A stretch of 64,000 bases of DNA from Blastomussa wellsi (Eukaryota > Cnidaria > Anthozoa > Scleractinia > Plerogyridae). This document shows, in pieces, positions 1 through 12,319 of this stretch. A program made the position numbers and the translations under genes. The first letter of the stretch is position 1. Each line of letters starts with the position of its first letter. Below the pieces are notes generated by a model. The model saw nothing but the letters and a program-made list of their open reading frames with translations. It searched no databases and had not been told where the DNA came from. The DNA is taken from positions 10,834,594 through 10,898,593 of the forward strand of contig OX393572.1 of the NCBI GenBank assembly GCA_947652115.1. Direction: 5' to 3'.

Positions 1-3000
1 CATGCGAATGGTACACTGGGCACCAAAAATCCAACACCTCGTTTCGTTTCTTAGTCTCGAAGAAGTGTTTGAAGCAATAACTGTCTATTCTTTTGTTTTA
101 AAAGTAAAGGATATCAAAGGATCTGCGCGTGTAGTGAGTGCTTGACTGCTGTGCATCTACTATGTTCTGTGTACGCAGTACACACAATGAGTTTAGAAAG
201 GCGCTAATACCATTGGTTGCTGTGTTCAGGTGGGTGGGTACAAACAAGAGGCAAGATGATACAAGTTTTAAATATGGTTGGTAAAGGCTTGGTAGAGGTT
301 TGCACAGAGATCCGTCTCATTCGCATGGCGGCCATATTGCCCATAAACAATAGATTTCGTACCCGAGCCTCGAGTTGAAAATTTTGGGAACGAGTTCCAG
401 CGTGGCAAAGCAAAAGCTTTCAATCCCCCGAGACTCAAAATGACCGCCGTGAGATTAAGGCCCATTAAGGTTGGTCTTAGCGATATTTGCTGCGAATAAA
501 TGAAGTTAGTAGCCGGCGCTGCAAAATGTGGAGTAAACGTAAAAGTCTAACAAGTAACTGAACGCAAGGACTGCAAGTGCTTACTTTTTATGGAAAAAAA
601 ATGATAGCTTGACTCAGTCAAATCAAAGCAGCGAAAAAATTCATTTTCAATACAAAATCCAAATTTTTAATTTATTCACTAATTGAAAAATACAACCGCC
701 CAAAAATTGCAACTTCTGTTGCCCGAATCCTTAGCTTTTTGTCCGAAAAATGCAGCTGCAGCTGCAGCCCCCCCCCCCTTCCCTCCCCCCACCCGGGCAC
801 GTACGCCTATGCTTGTGACTGTGTCCAGAATAAATCCGTCGGGCCAATGATAATTATATGAAAATCCGTTAACATTTCCGAAAAATGTTTGCATCATGTA
901 CTTATGATAGCCTGTACAAACATACAAAACTGCATACACTTTCTTCATTATTTTTGCAATATTGATGAAGTAACACCTCTGTTGCAACGTCTTTGCAAAT
1001 GCCGGATGCGCAATTTTCAAAGTCAATTTTCCCACAAAAGTCATTTGCAAGCTTGTGATTGGTTCTTTAAATATGGAATCTAATGGGCTGACGCTATAGC
1101 TTGCACATGCGCAAAACCGTGAACCAGATCAGATTTTTCTATTTCGTTGCTGAATGGATGAACGGGGTTCCACTACATTTTTACAGTGTCGAAAATTTCC
1201 GATGCTTTATTTCGAGGGGAAAATTTCCACACCTTTCTATTTTTTATAGATGCTTATGTATAAATGGTCCATATCCGGAAAATTCCATAAACTTGCATGA
1301 TGAAATTATAATTCAGACATTTCGCTTTTATATCATCATGGCATAAGATGCAAGCAAATTTCAGGGAAAGTTTGCGCTTGGATAAATAATCAATCCAAAG
1401 GGTAAGAAAAATGTTAGCATACGACATAATTACAAAAATGACTAAAAACTGACAGTTGGCTTGCTCCTTGATCACAAGAGTGAGACAGACTAACCCAAGC
1501 ACAAATTAGATTATTGTGCGGAAACATAGGGCATTGTTGTGGACAGTTTAAGCAAGTAGAAAATTCAAAGAAATAGTATCAATCATTACATATGCTGCAA
1601 ATTACTAATATTATATTTTATCAAGGAGCTAGTTTAACTGAAGTTTTGTTGAGTTTCTTGTATCCGATTCTTAGTGTGTCCCGACATGCTAGCACGGACC
1701 TGTTATACTTTTAATTATTCATTCATTGTGTTTTGATCCGTCAATTGTCTTAATAATACTACCACAAGACAAGGAGGGCTTTCTACAACCATGCGACTAA
1801 CACTTAAAACATTTCATTTTCAAATTGCACAGAAAAAAACTACAAAAGATTCTATTAGTTATTGCAAACTATGACCAACTTTTTAAACAACATGACGCCT
1901 GCGATGCGGAATCAAACCATTGGAAGCCGTAGCCGTGTACTCGCCATGTTTTCCTTTCCGATATTTTCCTCGCACGCATGTACACAAGAATAAAACGAGC
2001 AATAGAGACAACAGAACACATTCAACTTGACCCTACCTTTACTTGAGGCGTCCGCAGACAAAACTGCGAATGATACACGGGGAAAATCCTCAAGAAAATA
2101 TGAATTTTTCTCGCACGAACTTCAAACTCTATATCTCTATATCGAACACTGTGACCTCAGCACCGTGTAGCATAACAGCCGGTAATATTTTATTAACAGG
2201 CCAAAACTGTGATGTAATTGTTCAGTGAATGAAAATTACACAACGGGTGTTTTTGACAAAGCGACGAAAATGGCTGCGCAATTTTCAAGGCGGTTGTTGT
2301 CATGCCCAGTTTCGGAGATTTTCTTCCCATTAATTTTGTTTCATTAGTGAAAGAGTTTGCCCAGTTTATTACGAGTTGCCGCGACTAGACATAAGTTTGT
2401 AAACTGAATAAACCTATGTCATTTGTGAGCGGTTGTTTCATTGGCCAAAAGCTTATTAAGATCCCAGGCTCTCGCTCCTTTCCCTCCCTTGTTGAAGGGA
2501 GGCCTGGGATCAATATATAACATTGACCGGGACCAGATTAGACATTTCATGATAATTTATATGAGGTAGCAATGGCCAAAACAGCCGATTGTCGGTTGGT
2601 CCAGGTCCAACCCAGTTTACTTGTGGTTATAATCCCGTTACCTTTTTGTTCCACTCCCGTTTGCTTGCGGTTAGCTTTCGCTTTGTGGTTTGGGCAGTAA
2701 TGTACTATATACAATTTTTTTGCAATATAAATATTGACAAAATTTGGGTTTCTGGTACCTAGCGTCCAGTTGGTATAGTTGTAAGTAAGTGTATCCTGAG
2801 TCGAATTTGCCCGGGTTCGATTCGCGATGTTTGGAATAAAATATGACCTTCATGTAAAAATAACTATGTGTGTAATCTTGTCCCGGTCCTTGTTATGTAA
2901 GGTCTTTGGAAAAAGAAAATTGCATCAAAACATAACCTGCAAATAGAGATTTGATTTCAAAATGATAAGATTAAAAATTGTGTACCCTGATTGATGGACT

Positions 3001-3599
3001 TGAAAATGAGCGCAAAATGAAATCAACTGTGCAAAATAATTTAATGAAGCTTTTATTTACGCTTTAATGAAGTGGTTAAGTTGATCGTGTTGAGAGTTGT
3101 GTTGGTTTAATCTATCTACAGAAAAAAAAGAACAAAGCGCAACTTTTGGCGGCAATCAATTTGAAGATGCTATTGATAATTTGTTAAAGAATGATCTTTT
3201 CTTCGAACTTTTTTCTCGTGCATGTCGGACAAACAATGCAAACCGGAATGGCGACCGATTTTGAAGAATTCTTCAACCCCCAAAAAAGACTCCGCCGCGA
3301 AAAATAAGAACGCCTGACCGCAAGTCGTCTGAAATGAAACCTTCGCCCACATTCCCTATATTTCTCTCAAAAAACGCTGACGTTACAGAGTCTCCCTGGG
3401 TTCGCGAGCGCGATTGGTCTAAACACATCACGTGATGTTGGTAAAACTAGTGAATATCCGAGATTAGTAGAAACTCAGCTGTGTTCTATTGGAAATTCTT
3501 GAATCTGATTGGTTCTCTGAATGTTTTCTATTCGCCGATAGAAAACGATCGCTGCGCCTCGTTGACTATTCGCTCATAGAAAACTCGGGCTCGTAGTCT
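1..3599. other. Intergenic, no gene seen
   Basis: AT-rich sequence with stop codons in every frame and no exon-like open frame with good splice sites. It holds a poly-C/G-rich stretch at about 768-795, a short hairpin at 2460-2513 (arms GATCCCAGGC and GCCTGGGATC), and a tRNA-like remnant near 2755-2830. I see nothing else that I can support. Confidence 0.6.
2752..2835 (+). repeat. tRNA-like remnant, probable SINE head
   Basis: A GTTGGTATAG A-box-like block is followed about 40 bases later by GGGTTCGATTC, a good B-box. The T-stem and acceptor stem do not pair well, so a functional tRNA is unlikely. A decayed tRNA-derived SINE head is the better reading. Confidence 0.35.
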
Positions 3600-3746
3600 A
3601 ATAGACCAATTCCGATATATTAAAATTCTTACATGGCGCCGAGGCTTAGGGGAATAAAACAAAAGAAATTATTTATTCATCCCTAAGCCTCGATGCAAAA
3701 TCTTTTGCTTTATTCCCCCAAGCCTCGGTGTCGGAATTGGTCTATT
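3600..3746. mobile_element. Foldback MITE
   Basis: Exact 16-bp terminal inverted repeats, AATAGACCAATTCCGA at 3600-3615 and its complement at 3731-3746. A second inverted pair inside (GAGGCTTAGGGGAATAAA-like and its complement) makes almost the whole 147 bp fold back on itself. There is no coding capacity. Confidence 0.75.
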
Positions 3747-3749
3747 GTT

Positions 3750-4540
3750 AATTATTATTTAAAAAATTGTCACGTTGCCCATATCTGGTCATTATGCTCT
3801 CAATATCCGTCAACCAGCTGACAGATATTCTGCGGTATACGTCAAGTAACGATAATTCGGTAGAAGTCTCGCAAAGCAACTTTTCTAGCTGTAAAATGCT
3901 CTTCGTTGACAATTTGTTGAATAATAAAACAATTATCCTGCTCAATCTTGCGGAATATCGCCTGCATGATTTTTGCCAACTCGGCCTACGGCCTCGTCGG
4001 CTAAGTATCATGCGATATCCCGCGCGATTTCGCAGGATAATTGTTAAATATACCCCATGCCAGGCGGCATTCCCCGGTACCGAATTTTGCGATTTATGTT
4101 CGCACGTTTAGTTTTCATCCCGAGTAAATTTTTCAGTTAAGTAGAACTGAACATTTTAAACAGAATGAAAATGATTTTCAACGCCCACAGAATGTTTATT
4201 TAGGTGTTAAATTCAGAAAAGGTCCAAGATTGGACTGCCTAACTGAAAAATATTTGAAGGATAAGAAACACAATAGCCTCCATTTGGCTTGGACATATGC
4301 TCGGATATTTGTCCGCGGACATTGTATGTTCTAAGAAGCGAACAGTTTTCCGAGAGCGAATGGAGGCTATTGTTTATAAATATAACCCATGCGATATTCC
4401 TCAGGCTTTGAATTTTGAGATTTATGTTCATTTATGTTCGTACGTTTAGTTTTCATCCCGAGCATAGTTAGTAGAGAAGACTAACTATGCCCGGCCCGAG
4501 AAAAGTATTCGTTTGAATAGAACTGAACATTTTATTCGTT
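3750..4540. repeat. Decayed dispersed repeat with internal duplication and hairpin
   Basis: Two similar blocks, about 4083-4160 and 4411-4535, share TTTAGTTTTCATCCCGAG followed by AGAACTGAACATTTTA. Between them an inverted pair (CAATAGCCTCCATT at about 4271 and AATGGAGGCTATTG at about 4363) encloses a loop. A related inverted block lies at about 19045-19130. The open frames here (87-114 codons) lack gene features and are treated as repeat. Confidence 0.5.
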
Positions 4541-6180
4541 AGGATCAGAAACTCGTCGAGTACTCAAATGAAGCTAAATGAAGATTTGTTTTCTTTTCCC
4601 GCTCTCTCCTTTCACCAAACTAGTACCCAGTCTTAACTTAGCTATTACTTGTTGACTAAAAATTTGAAATTAGTAGTGTGAAACGGGCGGGATGGCGCGG
4701 GATGGCGCGGGATGCGGTCGAAATAGTCGTCTTGTGGTCTCTTAAAATCACGCTAGCTTCACAAACAAGAAAAAGGATAACGAACCAATTTCATCCTCAC
4801 GAAAACAAACACAATGTTCCGGAGTATTTATTAACTATTCCTGTGATCCTGTCAAAATAGCACCAGCGATTAGCTATAATTATTACAATTATTTTATCTC
4901 TTTTTAAGACTATATTATTGCAATTTTTTCATTTAATTGTTTCAGTATTTATGCCAATGAGAATGTCTTAGTCAATGTTTTTTTCTAACAACTGGAACAC
5001 ATTGTTGTTTACGCCATCCCTCTTTTTTTCTCAGTCGTTTATCGTCGAATGTGTTTCCTGAAATTGTGTCGGTCGGTCGGAAAAGGTCCCAAAAAATGTT
5101 GCAAAGAGTCCAATGTCTCTTACAAAGCTTGATAACCTTATCTAAGGAGTTCCATATATTTACTGTTCCGTAATGGAAAGATCGCTTCCCAGCAACCCAG
5201 CGGCAAAGTGGAATGTTTAATAGTTGTGCGTTACGTGTGAACCGGTGTGATGTTTGCCCCCGAGTAGTCCGCTAGCTGGTTTGTCAAGTAGCTTGGGGCA
5301 CAGCCCGTCACATGGATGGAAAGCCTTTCTTATGGGAGAAGTTAAAGTTAGAACTGAGAATCTGTATGGGCAAAATAATGTCTATATTTGAGAGTAAAAG
5401 TGAAAAATTGTTTGACTGGGTCAAATTACTTTCCTTGTAACCTTTTTTCCTTGAAAACGCGAAAAATTGTGTCGGTCGGACAACGCTAAACACTGAAAAA
5501 AGGGGATGGCCTTAATTTCCATAAGAAAACTTCTACCTCGATGAATGTTATTTACGATAAAACCTCACAATATGGTTGTCGTGTAGCAGTGTGAAGATAG
5601 AAAGGGATATTTTAACAGCCATTTCAATACAGCACTAGGTGGTCTTTTTGGTCAAATAAACTGAAAATAGTTTGATTTGCGTTTAAAGTCGATTCCCAGT
5701 CCGTGCTGCGCAGTCACGAGATTTTTTTACATTTTTGCCTTGAATTCGTTGACACATTACACTTCGGTAACAGCAAACATGAAGTATTTTAATCCGCCAT
5801 TACGGGTCGTTTCGTTTAGGAGTCATGAGCTGAATCGTCGGTTTGGAATACCGTTGAGGTTCTTCTGCCCTTTATTATTGTTTTGTAAGGATATCTCGTG
5901 TTAATAATGAGGAAAACAGCCGAAAGTTTCATTTTGGATTGTTTCAGGAGCCTGATTGTTTACATTCCTTCGTGTGAGACTGATAGATAGATTGCAGGAG
6001 GAGATTGCGCAGTATAGACTGGAAAGTCATGGATAGAGACTGGTTAACTAATAAATACAATGATAAGTATATAATATATAATATAATAACTAGTATATCA
6101 CAATACATATCTTGACTCGATGTAGTGGAAGGGGACAGGGAGACGGGAGCCTGGAGAACAGGGGTGAGGTACTGGGGAAA
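4541..6180. other. Intergenic, nothing recognised
   Basis: AT-rich sequence with no convincing exon, RNA gene or terminal repeat. A short GGGCGGGATGGCGCGGGA-type direct repeat at about 4684-4712 is the only local structure noted. Confidence 0.5.
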
Positions 6181-6284
6181 AGAGGGAAAAGAGTACTCTG
6201 CGCATGCTCACAAGCTGGGGGTGGCCAGAGGTCTTGATTCCTTGGTGCTGACCAAAAGGATCGCGGCCTCTGGGGACGAGAATG
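6181..6284 (-). mobile_element. MITE end, CATTCTCGTCCCCAGAGG family
   Basis: Read on the minus strand, this begins CATTCTCGTCCCCAGAGG, continues with CCGCGATCCTTTTGGTC and CAGCACCAAGGAATCAAG, and matches the element at 61753-61997 through its GAGCATGCG block. Only one end is clear, so it is a partial or decayed copy. Confidence 0.6.
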
Positions 6285-6960
6285 GCTAACGTAGAACTGG
6301 CAAATACCAAAATGATAGTTAGCAATGATATATTCCCATCCAGGCTGTATTTAGCATAAAGATTTTTAGTGGTTTCATCTTATCTTGAGTGAAATGTGCG
6401 AGGTACTTTTCCCATCATAGCAGAACTTTAGAAGTTCCCTGAGACGAAATTGGTGGTCATCATTTTGTTAATTTTGATCATCTTGCCAAATTTCAATCCA
6501 TCCTGGACATGAGAAGTCAGAATTTTTAAACTTTTTTTCCGAAAATTTACGGCCGCCATTAATTTGCTATGTTCCAAGGCTTGGTTGTGATTCGTAGAAA
6601 GTGACGTCAAAGGCTCAAAAATTCGTCACGGGTTGTAATTACACGAAGAACGATTCAAAAGTTTTGGTTGATCTTCATTTGATTTTCATTTCAGGTATTT
6701 TTGAGCGTTTGGCGTCACTTTCTCCAAATCGCAACCAAGCCTTGGAACAAGGCAAATTAATGGTGGTAAATAAAAGTTTAAAAATTATGACTTCTCATGT
6801 CCAGAATGGATTGAAACTTGGCAAGATGATTAAGAAAGTCCCATTGTACACGAAAATTTAAAAAAAATTATGACCACGAATTTCTCATGTGTTTCGTTTC
6901 TATGACAAAAGAGGATCGAGGTGAAGGAGTTTATCGTGAACAATACTCACTAATTATGCT
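6285..6960. other. Intergenic downstream of the first cystine-knot gene, duplicated block
   Basis: Two diverged inverted copies of one segment occupy about 6460-6610 and 6680-6840: each holds a TTCCAAGGCTTGGTTG-type block and a TCATGTCCAGGATGG-type block. No gene was found. This is the expected 3' side of the minus-strand gene at 6961-7302; no AATAAA was pinned down. Confidence 0.4.
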
Positions 6961-7302
6961 TTAGTATCCGAAACATCTCGAGCAAGAGCATGCTTGATGT
7001 TCATGCATGATTTGTTTGTGTTTAAAAAGACTATTTCCCGACCGGCAGAGAATTTCTACAGGTACTTCCTTTCTCTTGACGGGCTTGCAACACCAGCATG
7101 TTTCGCCTTGCTGAGATTCCTCAGACAGGCACGTTCCTGCGCACTGGAAGAGGTTGACGGTTCTCTCTTGGCAGCCGACAACCTTTACGCTGACTTCGGA
7201 CAGTGCCGGCTCGCAAACCTCTTTGTGAATCCCATGCACTTCGCTGCAGATAACGGAGACGAGTAAGAATGTAGCTTGGAGAAGCAACATCTGTGATTTC
7301 AT
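6961..7302 (-). CDS. Small secreted cystine-knot (CTCK-type) protein
   Basis: This 113-aa protein has a hydrophobic signal peptide (about residues 1-24, MKSQMLLLQATFLLVSVICS) followed by a compact cysteine-rich domain. The cysteines run C, C, CAGTC, CWCC, C, CSCSRC. That is the C-terminal cystine-knot signature shared by glycoprotein hormone subunits, bursicon, DAN/norrin and the ends of mucins and VWF. Known knots of this family are secreted dimers that act as hormones or growth-factor regulators. No N-glycosylation sequon is present, unlike typical GPA2/GPB5 subunits, and the CxCC block is closer to mucin/norrin-type knots. The ATG at 7300-7302 gives a complete signal peptide; a 5'UTR splice acceptor (CTGACCTTTAG) may lie near 7325-7340. 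The protein shares cysteine spacing with the one at 17520-17843. The fold call is firm, the exact subfamily is not. Confidence 0.8.
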   Translation of the reverse strand: MKSQMLLLQATFLLVSVICSEVHGIHKEVCEPALSEVSVKVVGCQERTVNLFQCAGTCLSEESQQGETCWCCKPVKRKEVPVEILCRSGNSLFKHKQIMHEHQACSCSRCFGY

Positions 7303-7390
7303 GTTTCTGTTGATGTGACGTGGCTAAAGGTCAGAAAGAGATAATTAGGGAGCTTTCGATTCCAGGACAAAGAAGTTTTTGTCGCTTAAG

Positions 7391-7605
7391 GTGGATTTCC
7401 ACTGCCGCATAATTTTTCAAACGTTAACGGGTGTGAATTTAACTGGCTTTGCGTAAATAAATAGAGAAAATGTATGGACGAATGGCGTCTGCCGAAACAG
7501 TTGAACCACCTTCAACTTTTTCCGCAGACGCGAAACCTTCATACATTTCCTCACTAAATTCACGCCCGTTAACGTAAGAAAAATTACGCGGCAGTGGAAA
7601 TCCAC
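7391..7605. mobile_element. Foldback MITE upstream of cystine-knot gene 1
   Basis: Terminal inverted repeats GTGGATTTCCACTGCCGC at 7391 and GCGGCAGTGGAAATCCAC ending 7605. The inversion extends inward through AACGTTAACGGG and GTGAATTTA for about 60 bp per arm. It is non-coding and begins 89 bp upstream of the start codon at 7302, inside the likely promoter or 5'UTR intron. Confidence 0.8.
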
Positions 7606-8244
7606 ATTTGGAAAATAGATACCCTGAAAACTTTTATTTAACTTTTTTCAGCAACAAAGTTAACATAGTTAATTTTATTGAAAGCAATGAAGCCCTTTTC
7701 TGATCGCGAAGTGATAAGCTTGTAACAGTTCGTAACCTGTTTTATCACTACACTGTAGAATTAAAAAATTTTCCACCTTGAGATCGTCCTTATCTTAGGA
7801 TTTAAAGGTCCTTATTAATTCTCGGAGACAGCATTCTGACTTGCTACCCTGGAATGAATTTGAAATGTAAAGAGTGAAACTAGAGGCACTCAAAACATAT
7901 CTGAGTTCTGGACTGTGCTCTAAAAGGAATGGGGAGAATTTATACACGTCTCAGTCACAAGCGCTGATGGGATAGGATTGGTATCTCACCACCTTTCCCA
8001 AGGTCAAAAAGTATTGAAGAATTGATCTATTTCTTGAGTATAGCCACTATGTTGAGCGACCACCTAGCTGCTTCATACTACAGAAACCACAAAGTTCGAA
8101 CGCGAAGTTTACCTTTTTATAGGAAACGTCAAATTGGTTCAAAAATTAAGTAAAAAAAGAACGAGGATGGTTAAGATTATCTCAACTAATGATGTGCCAT
8201 CTCCATTTTGTATGTAATAGGACTACAATTTTGAAAAAAATGGA

Positions 8245-8480
8245 TGAAAAAAATTCCGAGGACTGCCAAATTGGACGAGGCCGTTGGCCGAGTCCAATTT
8301 GGCATTTCGAGGAATGCCAAATTAATTGTATAGCATCCAAAAATATATGAACATGCCAAATGTTTCACCATCTAAAATAGTCTTTCTTGACATTTGAAAG
8401 GTATCCAGATTTTTTAAAATTGGACAGTTTGAGCAAAAACTGTCCAATTTATTTCAAATCTGGACAGTTCGCAAAAATTG
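8245..8480. repeat. Cluster of short hairpins
   Basis: Two local inverted pairs: CCAAATTGGAC (about 8266) with GTCCAATTTGG (about 8293), and GGACAGTTT (about 8424) with AAACTGTCC (about 8439), the latter followed by another GGACAGTT. These look like decayed miniature elements. Confidence 0.45.
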
Positions 8481-8599
8481 ATAAAAAAATTTATCTGTTG
8501 GCAATATTGCATTACGAGGTAGGTATATAATTATGTATTAAGACGGAATCCACCAGGACTTCGAGTTTTTATTGGACAAAATTATATACCAAAATTATT

Positions 8600-8945
8600 T
8601 ACACCTTATTGCAAGCTTTTGTGTTACTGCTTCAAATATCTTATCAAAAGAAATCTTTTCTAACAACACCAAACATAGAAAATAAATTTCGAAGTTCCAC
8701 TGAATTCCACTGGATCGCTTAAAATATGTGAGATTTTACCTATAGCTTGCGAACTTTGAAATTCATTTTCTTAGTCTCTGATAAAAACTGTTGTCTGTTA
8801 TTGCAAACTTTTGTGTTACTGCTTCAAATATCTTATCAAAAGAAATCTTTTCTACGTAAGATCTTGAATATAGCTTGTGATCTTTAAAATTCATTTTCTC
8901 GGGCTCTGATAAGAAATTGTTGTCGGTGTTATCACGGATAATTAC
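8600..8945. repeat. Local direct duplication
   Basis: A block containing TTTTGTGTTACTGCTTCA and TATCTTATCAAAAGAAATC occurs at about 8616 and again at about 8807. A flanking block with AATTCATTTTCT and TCTGATAA occurs at about 8761 and 8888. Two diverged copies; no coding sequence. Confidence 0.6.
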
Positions 8946-11900
8946 TTACATCTTTACCTTTTATTTAGGGTAGAAAATAACGGAATATGATTTAAATTAT
9001 TGTGGTACTCGATTTTTGTCCAACTTAAATAAAGATTACTCGACTTCCTGATGGATTGCTTCTTAAACCTTGCGTGCAGACAAAAAATTTCTTGCGGTGA
9101 AGGAAGGAAATCAAATTTTCCTACGCAAACTTCTCACAATTGCGCGCGTGTGTGCATTTGACAAATTACGTCAACAAAACATGCAACATCTCCTACGCTC
9201 AATTTTAAGTACGTAAGTATACTTTTAAGCCCATTAATTTAATCAGAATAATAAAGTAAATATATTTACCGAGATAAAGCTTTTAGTGGGTTCCCCCAAC
9301 TTTCAGCTAGTTTGGGGTGCGTACTCGATACAGGAATAAAGAAATTTCCACATAGCGTTGTTTTTCAGTATGAACGTACATTTGAATTAGCGACAACAGT
9401 CTTTTTCTACTCAAAAACTTTTTAAGAGATAATGCTAATTGGAACTTTAATTTCAATGAAACTTTAGCCCTAAGGAAAGAAGATTGCTGGAAAAGCACAG
9501 AAGCGCCTGCAGCATTGGTTTTTCTATTTGCCAGATTATTCACATTACAAAAGAAAAACAAAGTTTGTCTTTTTGTCTGCAGTTTATCTGACCTTCATAC
9601 ATTCGTCAGAAAAAATAATGGCTTGTTGAATTGCTTCGAAAACATAAGGGGAAAATTTTTCAGAACAGCAGAAATCTTCCAGGTTGTAATTTATTTAGAG
9701 GTTCTATTGAATTTCGCGCATGTGTCAATGTGACAGTGGCATTATTTCAAAACCTGACGAATCTTTGAAACTTGACGCCTAAATCGTAACTTTTTCTGTC
9801 TTGTTTCAGTTGTCAAATCATTACATTGAGTTTTAAGTGATTTTTGTAAAACAAAATGGCTAATGACATCCCCAGTATGCAAATTAGATAATAACATTTG
9901 CATCTAATGCCAACAATTCTGTGTTTTTTTTCTTACTTCTTAGATTTATACCGTCTAACTGATGCATTAGCTGTCAACAACTAGGCAAGCATTTCCTATC
10001 GTCAGTGCTTGGTCGTTTAGCATTTTCCACTTTTTTCTTTAAAACACAAAGTGCCCTTAGGGTGTTGTGTGAAGTATTTGTCATCTCGATTTTTCGTAAC
10101 GTCATGAAAATTTCTCCACACTAATGAACTGGAGGGCTTTTGATTGGAAGTATTATCTCTTAAGGGCATAACTCTAGAGCACATTTTATCGCAAACCAAA
10201 AACAAGTTCAAAAGATAGGAAAGAAACCTTTCAAGCTCAGAATACAAATTCTCCTAAGTGATTGTTATGAGCATTTTTATTGTTGGTTTTGAGAATTTGG
10301 TTGTATATCAAGAGACCTCAAGAGCAATTTAAATACCTCCCAGTTGATGATTTTCTGTATTTTTATCAAACTCACTCTCGAGAATGAAATAGAAATTGTT
10401 ACGAGAAATAAGATTTTGATCATTCTCACAACTTCAAGAGTACAGCTATCTTACAACCAAAATCAAATCCGCCAGTGAAGCAGAAAGGTTTTGTCGGGAG
10501 CATTCGCAGAAACAGCTGAAATGATGAGTTCGATCGAGAAAAAATATTTTTTCTTTTATAAAATAAGTTATAGCACTTGGAACATGTTTATATATCAATT
10601 TCCATCTTTTTACTTGTTACTTAAAATAAAATGCAGGCCTTTCTTTGCCTCAGATTGCGTTTGGAGATTTTCCAATACCACCTGAAAGTAAATCGCTCAA
10701 AAGTAACCAACATTTTCTTTATACTGAGTAATTGATTCCCGCAGACACAACATAATAAATATTAGCAATAAGAAAATGTTTCTTGTCTAAAATACACTGA
10801 AAAATAAAAGTCTTATTACCTGCTGCTTTTGTAGCTAGACTAGTGGATAGTGTTAAACGTGTCAGAATAAACTGAGGTTCATTCTTTTAACGAGCAGTGG
10901 CAACTTCGACTGCTACCATATAAATGACGTTTTAATTTAATTGTTATTAATATGACAAAAGTACATTAAATCTCCGGAACGCGATACTTAATGTGTTCAA
11001 CGAATAAGGATGCTTTTAGCTGAAAATAGCTGGCACTGATCTTATCGTGTTAATTTCTTCCTTGTTCGAGACGTCACCGAGATTGTATCAGCTTCCGGCA
11101 AGACATGCCCAGCAAAATCACCTCCTCGTCAATGATACGATAAGAGCACTGAGGGAGAGTTTTCAAGAAGGTTTTCTCACTGCCTCATGTTCCACGGCGT
11201 TTGAACTAAACAGGTCTTCGCTTACTAAGGTATACAAACAAATCCTAATCTGTACTGAATTTTATTTCATGAGTTTTACCCAGAATATTGTTTTTTAGAC
11301 TTTTTGGTGATCAGTCTACTTTTGGAAGTGGGCTCGCCGCGTCACATCAAACATTAACGCCAATTTAAAAAAGCGACAATTTAGTTATTTAGCTAAATTT
11401 CATATTTTCTGTTCTGTTTCCATTAACGTATACTACGTACCGAAATATATTTCGTTTTGTTTCAGTGTTTCCACAAATAGATCGCCTTTGTTAATAGATC
11501 ACTTTTGTTTTCATTTCAATTAACGGGTTTCATCTTTCCAGCTAAGAAAAATAGGCGAACAATTTGCCGTTTGGCCGCGTGAGTACACTATTAAACATTT
11601 TTGACTTGTGATTGTTATAAGTTCCGCCGAATACAACTAAGCTGAAATTTGCTAGTCGACTTTGTCATTTAAAGGAAATCTAGAAACGTAGTTACTTATG
11701 AAAGAAATTTAAGTCTATTTTCATGAGTTTTCACTGTATTCCTTGTGGTTGGTACGTACAGGATGCATTTTTAAGACATACTTTTTAAAACTGAAGTAAT
11801 AATTGGAAACTCATGAAGCCTGGCCCTTCAGCTGTTAACTGACGGTTTTAGCTAAATAGAGATACAATTTACATGTGTACAAAATAAAATGTATTGCTTT

Positions 11901-12276
11901 AAAACGACCGCGAATCATTTTTTCACTTTTATCAGGATGTCACTAATCTAATTCAGTGTTCTTAATTCAAAATTGTATGATTATGCTGCCTGAATTTGAA
12001 TTAATTTTTGTCTGTCTAAAATAGGTTTTATAGACTAAAATGTGACCAGGTAACAATACAATTTTTTTTATTTGCTTAGCTTTGTCCCGATATTTTTCAG
12101 TTACTAGGCTAGAATTATAGAATACTTTAAATTAACCTCCCGACTTAAAACGGATTTACTTTATATAATTTTTGCCCTACCAACAATACCAAAATGCATA
12201 TTTAATTTTATCATTTAATCGGTTTCTGGGTAATTCTCAGTAAATGTGTTCTGGTTATTCTTAAACGTACGTAACG

Positions 12277-12319
12277 TTATAAAAGAAAAATAGTAAAGTA
12301 TACTATTTTTCTTTTATAA
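12277..12319. repeat. AT-rich palindrome
   Basis: TTATAAAAGAAAAATAGTA is followed after a few bases by its reverse complement, giving about 19-bp arms and a very short centre. It could extrude as a cruciform or be the core of a small element; no function can be assigned. Confidence 0.7.

Noticed and set aside
3767..4111. Open frame of 114 codons (+) and an overlapping 87-codon frame (-)
   Set aside because: Lies in a dispersed repeat, has frames open on both strands, and shows no domain, signal peptide or splice support.
11047..11298. 83-codon plus-strand frame ending near a GTATAC donor-like site
   Set aside because: Exon-like in part, but no acceptor, partner exon or recognisable domain; could be a conserved non-coding transcript at most.
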